Part shown: positions 16,336-23,810 of the stretch, piece by piece
Numbering within the stretch: position 1 is the stretch's first letter
Layout: every line of letters starts with the position of its first letter
Assembly: GCA_023954475.1 (NCBI GenBank)
Contig: JAMLHW010000016.1
Span: 1-64,000 of the forward strand
DNA length: 64,000 nucleotides
Direction: 5' to 3'
From: Anaerolineae bacterium
GTDB taxonomy: Bacteria; Chloroflexota; Anaerolineae; Promineifilales; Promineifilaceae
The notes under the pieces: generated by a model
Seen by the model: the letters and a program-made list of their open reading frames with translations, nothing else
The model's database searches: none
What the model was told of the DNA's origin: nothing
Made by a program: the position numbers and the translations under genes

Positions 16336-18924
16336 ATGAAATTTACCCTTAACGGACAAGTAACAGAATATAACGGCGATCCTGAGCTGGATTTGATGAC
16401 GTTTCTACGTGAAGCAGCCGGTATCGTCTCGCCCAAGAATGGGTGTGCGCCGCAGGCGGCCTGCGGTTGCTGTGCCGTCCAACTCAATGGCAAGGCTGTG
16501 TTGTCGTGTGTGACGAAAATGGGCAAAGTAGACGACGGAGCTGTGACGACGACTGAGGGCCTGGGAACGTATCGCCAAAACGTGTATGCCAATGCATTTG
16601 TGCAATGTGGTGGTGTGCAGTGCGGTTTTTGCATTCCGGGCATTGTGATGCAGTCGGATGCGTTGATCAACAAGAATCCGGAGCCGACGCGGGCTGATGT
16701 GGAAAAGGCGTTGACACCGCATTTGTGCCGCTGTACCGGGTACAAGAAGATTGTGGATGCGGTGATGTTATCGGCCGAAACCATCCGCAACGAAGAAGAA
16801 CTACCTGCGCCCACCGGTAACGGCCACGTCGGGACACGTTTGCCCAAATACAAGGCACAAGACCTCGTACTGGGCTTCCACCACTACGTCGACGACATCC
16901 GCCTTGAAGGCATGGCGCACGGCGCACTGCGCTACACCGATCATCCCCGCGCCCGTGTTTTGAAGATCGATACAACGGCAGCAGCAGCGATGGACGGCGT
17001 CATGCGCGTGTTGACTGCCGACGATTTCCCCGGCGACCGCACCGTTGGTCTGATCAAGCAGGATTGGCCGCAAATGATTGCCGAAGGTGAGACCACCAAG
17101 TTCATCAGCAGCGTGCTGGCACTCGTCATTGCGGAAACGGAAGCAATCGCCCGCGCAGCGGCACAGCAGATCGCCGTTGACTACGACGTACTCGACCCGA
17201 TCATCGACATGCATGCCGCACGCAAAACCGATAGTCCGACTGTACATGGTGACACCAATATTTTGTCACAGAGCATCACCAATCGCGGCGATCTGGCACA
17301 GTCAAAGGCTGAATCGGCTTATACCGCTCACGGCATTTTCCAGACCCAGATGATCGAGCACGGCTTTATGGAACCGGAAGTCGCTATCGCTTATCCATCG
17401 GCCGATGGCGTTGAAGTATTGTCGCAAGGCCAGGGCGTCTACGATGATCGCGTGCAAATCGCCAAACTGCTTGGCCTGCCGCTCGACAAAGTGCGCGTCA
17501 TCATGGTTCCCAACGGCGGCGGCTTCGGCGGCAAAGAAGACATGACGGTGCAAGGTCATGCGGCATTGGCTGCGTACATCCTGCAAAAGCCCGTCAAGGT
17601 ACGCCTGACCCGCGATGAATCAATCGCATTTCATCCCAAGCGCCACCCGATTTGGATGGAGTATGACATCGGCTGTGATGCGGATGGCAAGTTGACTTTT
17701 TGCAAAGTCGAATTCGTCGGCGATACGGGCGCACATGCGTCTGTGGGCATGAAAGTGCTGGAACGGTCGGCTGGTCACGCAACCGGTGCGTACAATTTTC
17801 CGGTGACGGATGTGGTTGCAACAGCCGTCTACACCAACAACCTGCCGTGCGGTGCCATGCGCGGTTTCGGCGTCAATCAAGCCGCGTTTGGTCTGGAAAG
17901 TTTGATCGACGAATTGTGCGAACAGGGCGGCTTCGACCGCTGGCAGTTCCGCTACGACAACGCGCTGGACGATGGCGACATGACGGCAACGGGTCAGGTC
18001 ATTGAGGCGGGCGCAGGTGCAAAAACGACATTGTTGGCCGTCAAGGATCAGTTTTACGCGGCTCAATACGCCGGTCTGGCGTGTGGCATCAAGAACACCG
18101 GTGTTGGCAACGGCATGCCGGACGTATCGTCGGCGAAGATCACGATTGTCGCTCCCGATAAAGTCATCATCGATCACGGTTGGACGGAGATGGGCCAGGG
18201 CGTGAACACAATTGCAACACAGGTGGTTTGCACGGAAACGGGCATCGATCCGGCCATCATCGAGGTGCATATCGATACAAAGGCGGAGCAGGAAGCGGGT
18301 ATGACGACGGCATCGCGCGCCACGTCGCTGGTCGGCAATGCCTTGATCGATGCATGCAAGCAGTTGAAGGTCGATTTGCAGACGCATGAGTTGGGTGAAC
18401 TTATCGGCCGAAGCTATGATGGTCGCTGGATCGTCGATTGGACGACCAAACCGGGCGCGATGGTCGAGAAAGTGTACACTCATTACTCATACAGCTACGC
18501 GACCCAACTCGTGATCCTTGATGAAGAAACCGGCCATGTTGCCAAAATCGTTGCCGCACATGACGCAGGCAAAATCTTCAACCCAACACTGTTTGAAGGC
18601 CAGTTGGAAGGCTCGATCCATATGGGTCTGGGCTACGCGATCAGTGAAGAGTTGGAGATGGAAAATGGTCGGCCGAAATCGACCATGTTGCGCCAAATGG
18701 GCATACTGCGCGCCAAAGAGATGCCGGAAATGGAAATCATCGGTGTCGAAGTGCCTGATCCGTATGGGCCCTACGGCGCGAAAGGCGTCGGCGAAATCGG
18801 CCTTGTGCCAACGGCCGGCGCAGTTGCCAATGCCCTGTACCAATTCGACGGCGTGCGGCGCACCACACTGCCGATGCGGATTCCACGCCGTGGTCTCCAG
18901 AAACGGGTCAATGGGGGTGGATGA
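16336..18924 (+). CDS. Fused 2Fe-2S/molybdopterin hydroxylase (xanthine dehydrogenase type)
   Basis: The start at 16336 (MKFTLNGQVTEY) begins the ferredoxin fold and gives 862 residues. Residues 1-165 hold two complete 2Fe-2S sites: Cys 37, 43, 46 and 58 (GCAPQAACGCCAV...LSC), and Cys 91/96, 99, 131 and 133 (QCGFCIPG, LCRCTGY). Residues from about 175 form the molybdopterin domains, with NGGGFGGKED, CGAMRGFGVNQ, TTASRATSLVGNA and a C-terminal GAKGVGEIGLVP carrying the catalytic Glu. The fused Fe-S/Mo layout matches the XdhD/selenium-dependent xanthine dehydrogenase group. It probably hydroxylates a purine and passes electrons to the FAD protein encoded at 22470. Its stop overlaps the ssnA start. 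Confidence 0.9.
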   Translation: MKFTLNGQVTEYNGDPELDLMTFLREAAGIVSPKNGCAPQAACGCCAVQLNGKAVLSCVTKMGKVDDGAVTTTEGLGTYRQNVYANAFVQCGGVQCGFCIPGIVMQSDALINKNPEPTRADVEKALTPHLCRCTGYKKIVDAVMLSAETIRNEEELPAPTGNGHVGTRLPKYKAQDLVLGFHHYVDDIRLEGMAHGALRYTDHPRARVLKIDTTAAAAMDGVMRVLTADDFPGDRTVGLIKQDWPQMIAEGETTKFISSVLALVIAETEAIARAAAQQIAVDYDVLDPIIDMHAARKTDSPTVHGDTNILSQSITNRGDLAQSKAESAYTAHGIFQTQMIEHGFMEPEVAIAYPSADGVEVLSQGQGVYDDRVQIAKLLGLPLDKVRVIMVPNGGGFGGKEDMTVQGHAALAAYILQKPVKVRLTRDESIAFHPKRHPIWMEYDIGCDADGKLTFCKVEFVGDTGAHASVGMKVLERSAGHATGAYNFPVTDVVATAVYTNNLPCGAMRGFGVNQAAFGLESLIDELCEQGGFDRWQFRYDNALDDGDMTATGQVIEAGAGAKTTLLAVKDQFYAAQYAGLACGIKNTGVGNGMPDVSSAKITIVAPDKVIIDHGWTEMGQGVNTIATQVVCTETGIDPAIIEVHIDTKAEQEAGMTTASRATSLVGNALIDACKQLKVDLQTHELGELIGRSYDGRWIVDWTTKPGAMVEKVYTHYSYSYATQLVILDEETGHVAKIVAAHDAGKIFNPTLFEGQLEGSIHMGLGYAISEELEMENGRPKSTMLRQMGILRAKEMPEMEIIGVEVPDPYGPYGAKGVGEIGLVPTAGAVANALYQFDGVRRTTLPMRIPRRGLQKRVNGGG

Positions 18925-20270
18925 TGGGTTTACTAATCCACAACGCCACAATCGTCACCAACAACATGTCTGACGCTGTGCTTTACGGTCAGGCTGTCGC
19001 CATTGATGGCAGTCGCATTGTCGCCATTGGACACGAAGCCGATCTCAAAGCACAGTTCGCCGGGTTTGAACAAATCGACGGTGGTGGACGTGTTTTGATG
19101 CCAGGATTCACCAACGCGCATATGCATTTTTATGGGATGTACGCCCGTGGCTTATCGCTCAATCAGACGCCCCACAATTTCCACGAGATTTTGCTCTATC
19201 TGTGGTGGGCGCTGGATAAAGTGCTCGATGACGAAGCCGTTTACTACAGCGCGCTCATTCCCGCGATCACGGCGGTGCGGCACGGCGTGACGAGCATGAT
19301 CGATCACCACGCCAGCCCCAATGCCTGTGCCGGCAGTCTCGACCAGATCGAAAAGGCGCTGACACGCGTTGGTGTGCGCGGCTTGCTCTGCTACGAAACA
19401 TCGGATCGCGACGGCAAGGCGATACGCGATGCCGGTCTGGCAGAGAACGAACGCTACATGCGCAAGGTGATGGCTGCCAAAGCTGCCAATCCCGACCATC
19501 TTTTCGACGGGATGCTGGGCTTGCATGCTTCCTTTACCTGTGACGATGATACGCTTGAAAAGGCGGTTGCCATTGCCTCGTCACTGGACCGTGGCTGTCA
19601 TATCCACATGCTCGAAGATTACTGTGACGAGACGTTTACGGTTGAGAAGTACGGTCGTAGCGTCGTCGAGCGCTTGCACCATTTTGGTGTCCTGAGCAAC
19701 AAGAGCATCACGGCGCACGGAATTTTTCTCGATGATCACGGGCGCGATTTGCTGGCTGAGACAGACACTGTTGTCGTGCATCAAGCGCAATCGAATATGA
19801 ACAATGCGGTCGGCCGAGCCGATGTATTCGCCTTGCTTGAACGCGGCGTGACCGTCGGTATTGGCACAGACGGCATGACGCCTGATCTGCGTCGCGAAGC
19901 GATGACCGGCTATTTGCTGCACAAACACCACACCGGCGACAACAATCTCGGCTGGGTCGAGTACGAGCAGATGACGATGAGGAACAATCCTGCGATTTAC
20001 CAGCGTCTGACGGGCCAGCAAGTTGGACAGGTGACAGAAGGGTATCTCGCCGACTTGATTCTGATCGACTACTATCCGCCAACCGAGTTCAACGGTGGTA
20101 ATTTCTGGGGTCATTTCCTGTTTGGCATGATCGATGCGGACGTAGATACGACCATTGTCAACGGCAAGGTCGTCATGCGCAACAAGCAGATTCCGCATCT
20201 CGATGAGGCCGGGATTGCAGCGAAGTCGCGCGTGGTCGGCCGACGCGTCTGGGCGAATTATCACGCTTGA
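18921..20270 (+). CDS. ssnA: SsnA-type aminohydrolase
   Basis: The 449-residue protein closely follows the pattern of E. coli SsnA: VLMPGFTNAHMHFYGMYARGLS with the first metal histidines at about 65-70, LWWALDKVLDDEAVYYSALI, TSMIDHHASPNACAGSL, GLLCYETSDRDG, CHIHMLEDYCDE, ITAHGIFL, HQAQSNMNNAVG, and GIGTDGM with the metal Asp. SsnA is a putative purine-ring or derived-ring aminohydrolase encoded within the anaerobic purine-degradation cluster. The ATG overlaps the preceding stop codon, so the hydroxylase and this enzyme are translationally coupled. The substrate is not experimentally fixed for this organism. Confidence 0.88.
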   Translation: MMGLLIHNATIVTNNMSDAVLYGQAVAIDGSRIVAIGHEADLKAQFAGFEQIDGGGRVLMPGFTNAHMHFYGMYARGLSLNQTPHNFHEILLYLWWALDKVLDDEAVYYSALIPAITAVRHGVTSMIDHHASPNACAGSLDQIEKALTRVGVRGLLCYETSDRDGKAIRDAGLAENERYMRKVMAAKAANPDHLFDGMLGLHASFTCDDDTLEKAVAIASSLDRGCHIHMLEDYCDETFTVEKYGRSVVERLHHFGVLSNKSITAHGIFLDDHGRDLLAETDTVVVHQAQSNMNNAVGRADVFALLERGVTVGIGTDGMTPDLRREAMTGYLLHKHHTGDNNLGWVEYEQMTMRNNPAIYQRLTGQQVGQVTEGYLADLILIDYYPPTEFNGGNFWGHFLFGMIDADVDTTIVNGKVVMRNKQIPHLDEAGIAAKSRVVGRRVWANYHA

Positions 20271-20281
20271 TTGCGAATGAA

Positions 20282-20314
20282 AGTTATGCTAGCATAATTA
20301 TGCATGTATAACTT
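20282..20314 (+). promoter_or_regulatory. Nested palindrome, probable operator of the first toxin-antitoxin pair
   Basis: TTATGCTAGCATAA (20285-20298) is a perfect 14-bp palindrome. Outer arms AAGTTAT (20282-20288) and ATAACTT (20308-20314) are also inverted. It lies 19-50 bases upstream of the antitoxin start. Ribbon-helix-helix antitoxins usually bind such sites to repress their own operon. Confidence 0.65.
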
Positions 20315-20332
20315 GAGTGAGGTGAAGCGCTT

Positions 20333-20677
20333 ATGAAACGCACAACGATCATGGCGGATGAGGAATTGCTGTACAAAATCGGCCGAATTGCCCAGCGCAA
20401 AGGTGTCTCCAAAGCAACCATCATCCGCGAAGCACTTATCGAATATGTCGCCGAAGAATCGGCCGAAGAGCAACTGGCAAATCCGCTACTGGGACTGATC
20501 GGTATCGCCGAAATCGAGGGCGAAGAACCACCAGAGATCGATCCACGATTTGTCGATTTGTCAGATGGAAAAGACGAAGAATTCCTGCGAGAATCATACA
20601 ATGAAAAGTATGAGCGAGTTGTAGCAGAATTCATGGCACGTCAAGCGGCAAAAAAAGAGAATGGCAGCGATAGTTGA
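20333..20677 (+). CDS. Ribbon-helix-helix antitoxin
   Basis: The 114-residue protein begins MKRTTIMADEELLYKIGRIAQRKG followed by SKATIIREALIEYVAEE, which is the strand-helix-helix pattern of CopG/Arc-type DNA-binding antitoxins. The acidic C-terminal half (EIEGEEPPEIDPRF) would neutralise the toxin. Its last 17 bases overlap the PIN toxin gene. A perfect palindrome lies just upstream. The pair is inserted between ssnA and an 8-oxoguanine-deaminase-like gene and keeps the same direction. Confidence 0.8.
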   Translation: MKRTTIMADEELLYKIGRIAQRKGVSKATIIREALIEYVAEESAEEQLANPLLGLIGIAEIEGEEPPEIDPRFVDLSDGKDEEFLRESYNEKYERVVAEFMARQAAKKENGSDS

Positions 20678-21077
20678 CGCGAGTTTCTTGATAGCCATCG
20701 CCCATCGGCGCGAGGCCGCTTACGCTGCATGCCGGGATACCATCGGACAAGTGCGATCCCCTTTGCTCATCCCGACGGCTGTGTTGCCGGAAGTGACACA
20801 TATGCTGAACCGACGCTATGGACATCATATCATGCGCCGATTTGTGGCCCGAATGCAAGACCCAATCTACACGCTTGAATCGATCCCTGGCAGCGATCTG
20901 GCGCGGATTGTCGAATTGCTGGAGCAGTACGCTGACGCCAGGATCGATTTCGCGGATTGTTCAATTGTCGCCCTCGCTGAGCGAACGGGAATTGACACCG
21001 TACTTACCCTGGATCGCCGCGATTTTGCCATGATTCGGCCGAAGCACATTCCCCATTTCACCATCCTCCCTGAGTAA
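20661..21077 (+). CDS. PIN-domain toxin (VapC-like RNase)
   Basis: The 138-residue protein has the acidic residues expected of a PIN ribonuclease: Asp in IVDASFLIAIA at the N-terminus, Glu in LPEVTHMLNRRYG at about 44, and Asp in DFADCSIVALAERTG at about 96, then VLTLDRRDF. PIN toxins cleave tRNA or mRNA when the antitoxin is degraded. It overlaps the antitoxin gene and ends only 3 bases before the next amidohydrolase, so a read-through transcript would link it to the catabolic operon. Confidence 0.88.
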   Translation: MAAIVDASFLIAIAHRREAAYAACRDTIGQVRSPLLIPTAVLPEVTHMLNRRYGHHIMRRFVARMQDPIYTLESIPGSDLARIVELLEQYADARIDFADCSIVALAERTGIDTVLTLDRRDFAMIRPKHIPHFTILPE

Positions 21078-21080
21078 ACC

Positions 21081-22436
21081 ATGTCCACTATCCTGTTGCA
21101 GAACGCCCGTCAACTACTCACCATGAACGATGCCCGCGATATCTATGACGGCGGCGCGTTGTTCGTGCGTGACAATGTGATCGAGTGGGTTGGTAATTCG
21201 GCCGAAATTCCGCCTCAATACCATTCGGCCGAACGCATCATCGACGCCAGCGACAAGGTCATTTTGCCCGGCCTCGTCAACACCCATCACCACTTCTACC
21301 AGACCCTGACCCGTGCCCTCGCCCCTGATTCAGGCTTGTTCGACTGGCTCAAAACCCTCTACCCGATCTGGGCGCGGATGGATGGCGAAGCGGTCTACAT
21401 AAGCACCAAAACGGCGATGGCTGAACTGATTTTGAGCGGTTGCACGACGAGCAGTGATCACCTGTACCTGTTTCCCAACGGATCGCGACTGGATGACCAG
21501 GTGCGTGCCGCCCAGGAAATCGGCATGCGCTTCCACGCCGCACGCGGATCGATGTCGCTGGGCGAAAGCGATGGCGGCTTGCCGCCAGACAGTGTTGTTG
21601 AGAGTGAAGCAGCGATTTTGGCCGATTGTGTGCGCGTTATCGAGCAATTTCACGATCCGAATCCGCAATCGATGGTGCGCGTCGTCGTTGCGCCGTGCTC
21701 GCCATTCTCGGTGACGCCCGATTTGATGCGGGAATCGGCCGAATTAGCGCGTAGTTACAACGTCACCCTGCACACCCACATTGCCGAAACGGTCGATGAA
21801 GAAGCTTTCTGCCTGGAAACATTCGGCTACCGTCCCGCCGCTTATGCCGAACACCTCGGCTGGGTCGGTGACAACGTCTGGTGGGCGCACAGCATCCACG
21901 TCGACGATGCCGAAATCGACCTCATGGCGCGCACGCAAACCGGCGCGGCGCATTGTCCTTGTAGCAACATGCGTCTGGCCAGCGGTATCGCACCGGTGCG
22001 GAAGATGATCGATAAGCGGGTTCCAGTCGGACTCGGCGTCGATGGTTCAGCCAGCAACGATGGTTCAAACATGCTCAACGAAGCGCGGCAGGCGTTGTTG
22101 CTGCAGCGCGTGCTGGGCAATCCACAGGGCTTGACGGGCGAGGAAGCGCTCTGGCTGGCAACGCGCGGCGGGGCAAGCGTGCTGCGGCGCGACGACATCG
22201 GCAGTCTGGAAGTGGGGAAATCGGCCGATTTCATCGCCTTTGACCTCAACCAACTGGCCTACACCGGTGCCCAACACGACCCAATGGCCGCACTCGTTTT
22301 CTGCGCACCGCAGCAAGTCGATTTGAGCGTCATCAACGGTCGCATCGTCGTCGAAGACGGTGAATTGCGCACGCTCGATTTGAGACCGCATATTGAACGA
22401 CACAATCAAATCAGCCAAAAATTGATCAACGGATAA
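21081..22436 (+). CDS. 8-Oxoguanine deaminase-like amidohydrolase
   Basis: The 451-residue amidohydrolase has LPGLVNTHHHFYQTLTRA (first metal pair), LSGCTTSSDHLYLFP, LHTHIAETVDEEAFC, VWWAHSIHVDD, GAAHCPCSNMRLASGIAPV, and VGLGVDGSASNDGSN with the catalytic Asp. The combination of the HCPCSNMRLASGIAPV segment with the FCLETFGYRP region is characteristic of the 8-oxoguanine/isoxanthopterin deaminase branch of the guanine deaminase superfamily, which converts 8-oxoguanine to urate. Here it sits between molybdenum hydroxylase genes, so it could supply urate from an oxidised purine. Two TCGGCCGA copies lie within its first 150 bases. Confidence 0.82.
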   Translation: MSTILLQNARQLLTMNDARDIYDGGALFVRDNVIEWVGNSAEIPPQYHSAERIIDASDKVILPGLVNTHHHFYQTLTRALAPDSGLFDWLKTLYPIWARMDGEAVYISTKTAMAELILSGCTTSSDHLYLFPNGSRLDDQVRAAQEIGMRFHAARGSMSLGESDGGLPPDSVVESEAAILADCVRVIEQFHDPNPQSMVRVVVAPCSPFSVTPDLMRESAELARSYNVTLHTHIAETVDEEAFCLETFGYRPAAYAEHLGWVGDNVWWAHSIHVDDAEIDLMARTQTGAAHCPCSNMRLASGIAPVRKMIDKRVPVGLGVDGSASNDGSNMLNEARQALLLQRVLGNPQGLTGEEALWLATRGGASVLRRDDIGSLEVGKSADFIAFDLNQLAYTGAQHDPMAALVFCAPQQVDLSVINGRIVVEDGELRTLDLRPHIERHNQISQKLING

Positions 22437-22469
22437 CCCAATTACTTTGCGCCTTTGCGTGAGACACAC

Positions 22470-23186
22470 ATGACACACAAAACCTACTACAGACCCAAAA
22501 CAGTCAGCGATGCAGTTGCGCTCGCAGCGCAAGAGGGTGCAGTGCTGATTGCAGGTGGTACGCAGAGCGTACCCGAATTGCGCAATTCGGCCGAAACCAT
22601 CGTCGATCTGCAAGCGGTCGGCCTCGACCAGATTCAAGTTGATGGCGACACGATTGCGATCGGCGCGATGACGCGACTGCAGACAATTGCCGATCACGCG
22701 GAGATGCCCGCCTTGATCAGGCAGATGGCCCACCGCGAAGCCCCGAATACGTTACGCAATATGGCAACGATTGGCGGCACCATTGCCGTCGCTGATCCTG
22801 AAAGCGAACTGTACGCAGCATTGCTCGTTCACGAGGCAGTCGTCACGACGCAAACGGCGAGCAACACAAGTCGTTACCCACTGTCCGAAGGTCAGCCGCT
22901 GGCTGCTGGAACATTGATCACGTCGGTTGCAATTCAAGCTGACGGCGAAACGGCTGCTGACCGCGTAGCGCGGACGCCGGCGGACAAGCCAATCGTGGCT
23001 GTTATCGGCCGAAAGACTGACTCAAACATCCTGTTAGCCGCTTGTGGTGTGGCGGATCGGCCGATCTTGTTTGACGACTCGACACGATTGGAGTCAGCAG
23101 GTGATTTTCGCGGTTCGGCCGAATATCGCCGTCAAATGTTGACTATTTTATCTGCTCGTGTAATGAGCGTGCTTGATAAGGAGTGA
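22470..23186 (+). CDS. FAD-binding subunit of a molybdenum hydroxylase
   Basis: The ATG at 22470 (MTHKTYYRPK) is preferred to an upstream GTG in the same frame. The 238-residue product has the PCMH-type FAD domain: AVLIAGGTQSVPELRN for the FAD pyrophosphate, DTIAIGAMTRLQTIADH, and APNTLRNMATIGGTIAVADPESEL, the second FAD-binding loop. It is shorter than most XDH medium subunits (about 280-290) and resembles E. coli YgfM. It should carry electrons from the 2Fe-2S clusters to NAD or another acceptor. The fused hydroxylase at 16336 is the likely partner, since the other one (23811) has no Fe-S ligands. Confidence 0.88.
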   Translation: MTHKTYYRPKTVSDAVALAAQEGAVLIAGGTQSVPELRNSAETIVDLQAVGLDQIQVDGDTIAIGAMTRLQTIADHAEMPALIRQMAHREAPNTLRNMATIGGTIAVADPESELYAALLVHEAVVTTQTASNTSRYPLSEGQPLAAGTLITSVAIQADGETAADRVARTPADKPIVAVIGRKTDSNILLAACGVADRPILFDDSTRLESAGDFRGSAEYRRQMLTILSARVMSVLDKE

Positions 23187-23190
23187 CAAA

Positions 23191-23439
23191 ATGAGTGATC
23201 AAGCTTTACTCGAACGCATCACGAATAACCCTGCTGTAATGGCCGGCAAACCGGTCATTCGCAGCACACGCGTTCCGGTTGAATTGCTTGTGCGCATGGT
23301 TGCACAGGGCATTTCATTTGATGAGATTTTGCAAGAATACCCTCAACTGGAACGTCAGGACATTCAAGCTGCATTGCTGTATGCAGCCTTTTCTGTCGCC
23401 AATGAAGAGATATTTGCCCTCACACATGCACCAGCATAG
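23191..23439 (+). CDS. DUF433-family antitoxin
   Basis: The ATG at 23191 follows AAGGAGTGACAAA, which decides the start. The 82-residue protein has the DUF433 pattern: RITNNPAVMAGKPVIRSTRVPVELLV then GISFDEILQEYPQLERQDIQAALLYA. DUF433 proteins have a helix-turn-helix-like fold and commonly act as antitoxins for DUF5615 proteins. That is the next gene, 15 bases on. It follows the FAD subunit stop by 4 bases, so it lies within the catabolic operon. Confidence 0.88.
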   Translation: MSDQALLERITNNPAVMAGKPVIRSTRVPVELLVRMVAQGISFDEILQEYPQLERQDIQAALLYAAFSVANEEIFALTHAPA

Positions 23440-23454
23440 GCACAACTAATAGCA

Positions 23455-23808
23455 ATGCGATTTCTCGTGGATGAATCGTCCGGGCGTGCTGTAGTCGAAT
23501 TCCTAAAGGCAGATGGTCACGATGTCCTCAGTGTGACTGATGCCATGCTTTCAGCGAATGATGACACAATTTTGCAACGTGCATATGAAGAACAACGCAT
23601 TGTGATCACCAACGACAAAGATTTTGGTGATCTTGTTTTTCGTGGCGGATATCCACATCATGGTGTTGTCTTGATGCGTTTGCAAGATGAAACAGCATCA
23701 AATCGTGTCAATACAATCACGCGATTGCTAAATCAGTATGGGAAACACCTTCCCAATCGTTTTGTGGTCGTGACCGAAGACAGAGTTCGTTTTCGGCCGA
23801 AAATTTAA
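23455..23808 (+). CDS. DUF5615 (PIN-like) toxin
   Basis: The 117-residue protein shows the Mut7-C/DUF5615 PIN-like features: MRFLVDESSG with the first acidic residues, VVEFLKADGHDVLSV, RIVITNDKDFGDLVF with the central Asp pair, and GVVLMRL. These proteins are predicted RNases paired with DUF433. The gene ends 2 bases before the molybdenum hydroxylase at 23811, so it is inserted between the FAD subunit and that gene without breaking the transcript. One TTCGGCCGAA copy lies at its 3' end. Confidence 0.88.
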   Translation: MRFLVDESSGRAVVEFLKADGHDVLSVTDAMLSANDDTILQRAYEEQRIVITNDKDFGDLVFRGGYPHHGVVLMRLQDETASNRVNTITRLLNQYGKHLPNRFVVVTEDRVRFRPKI

Positions 23809-23810
23809 TC

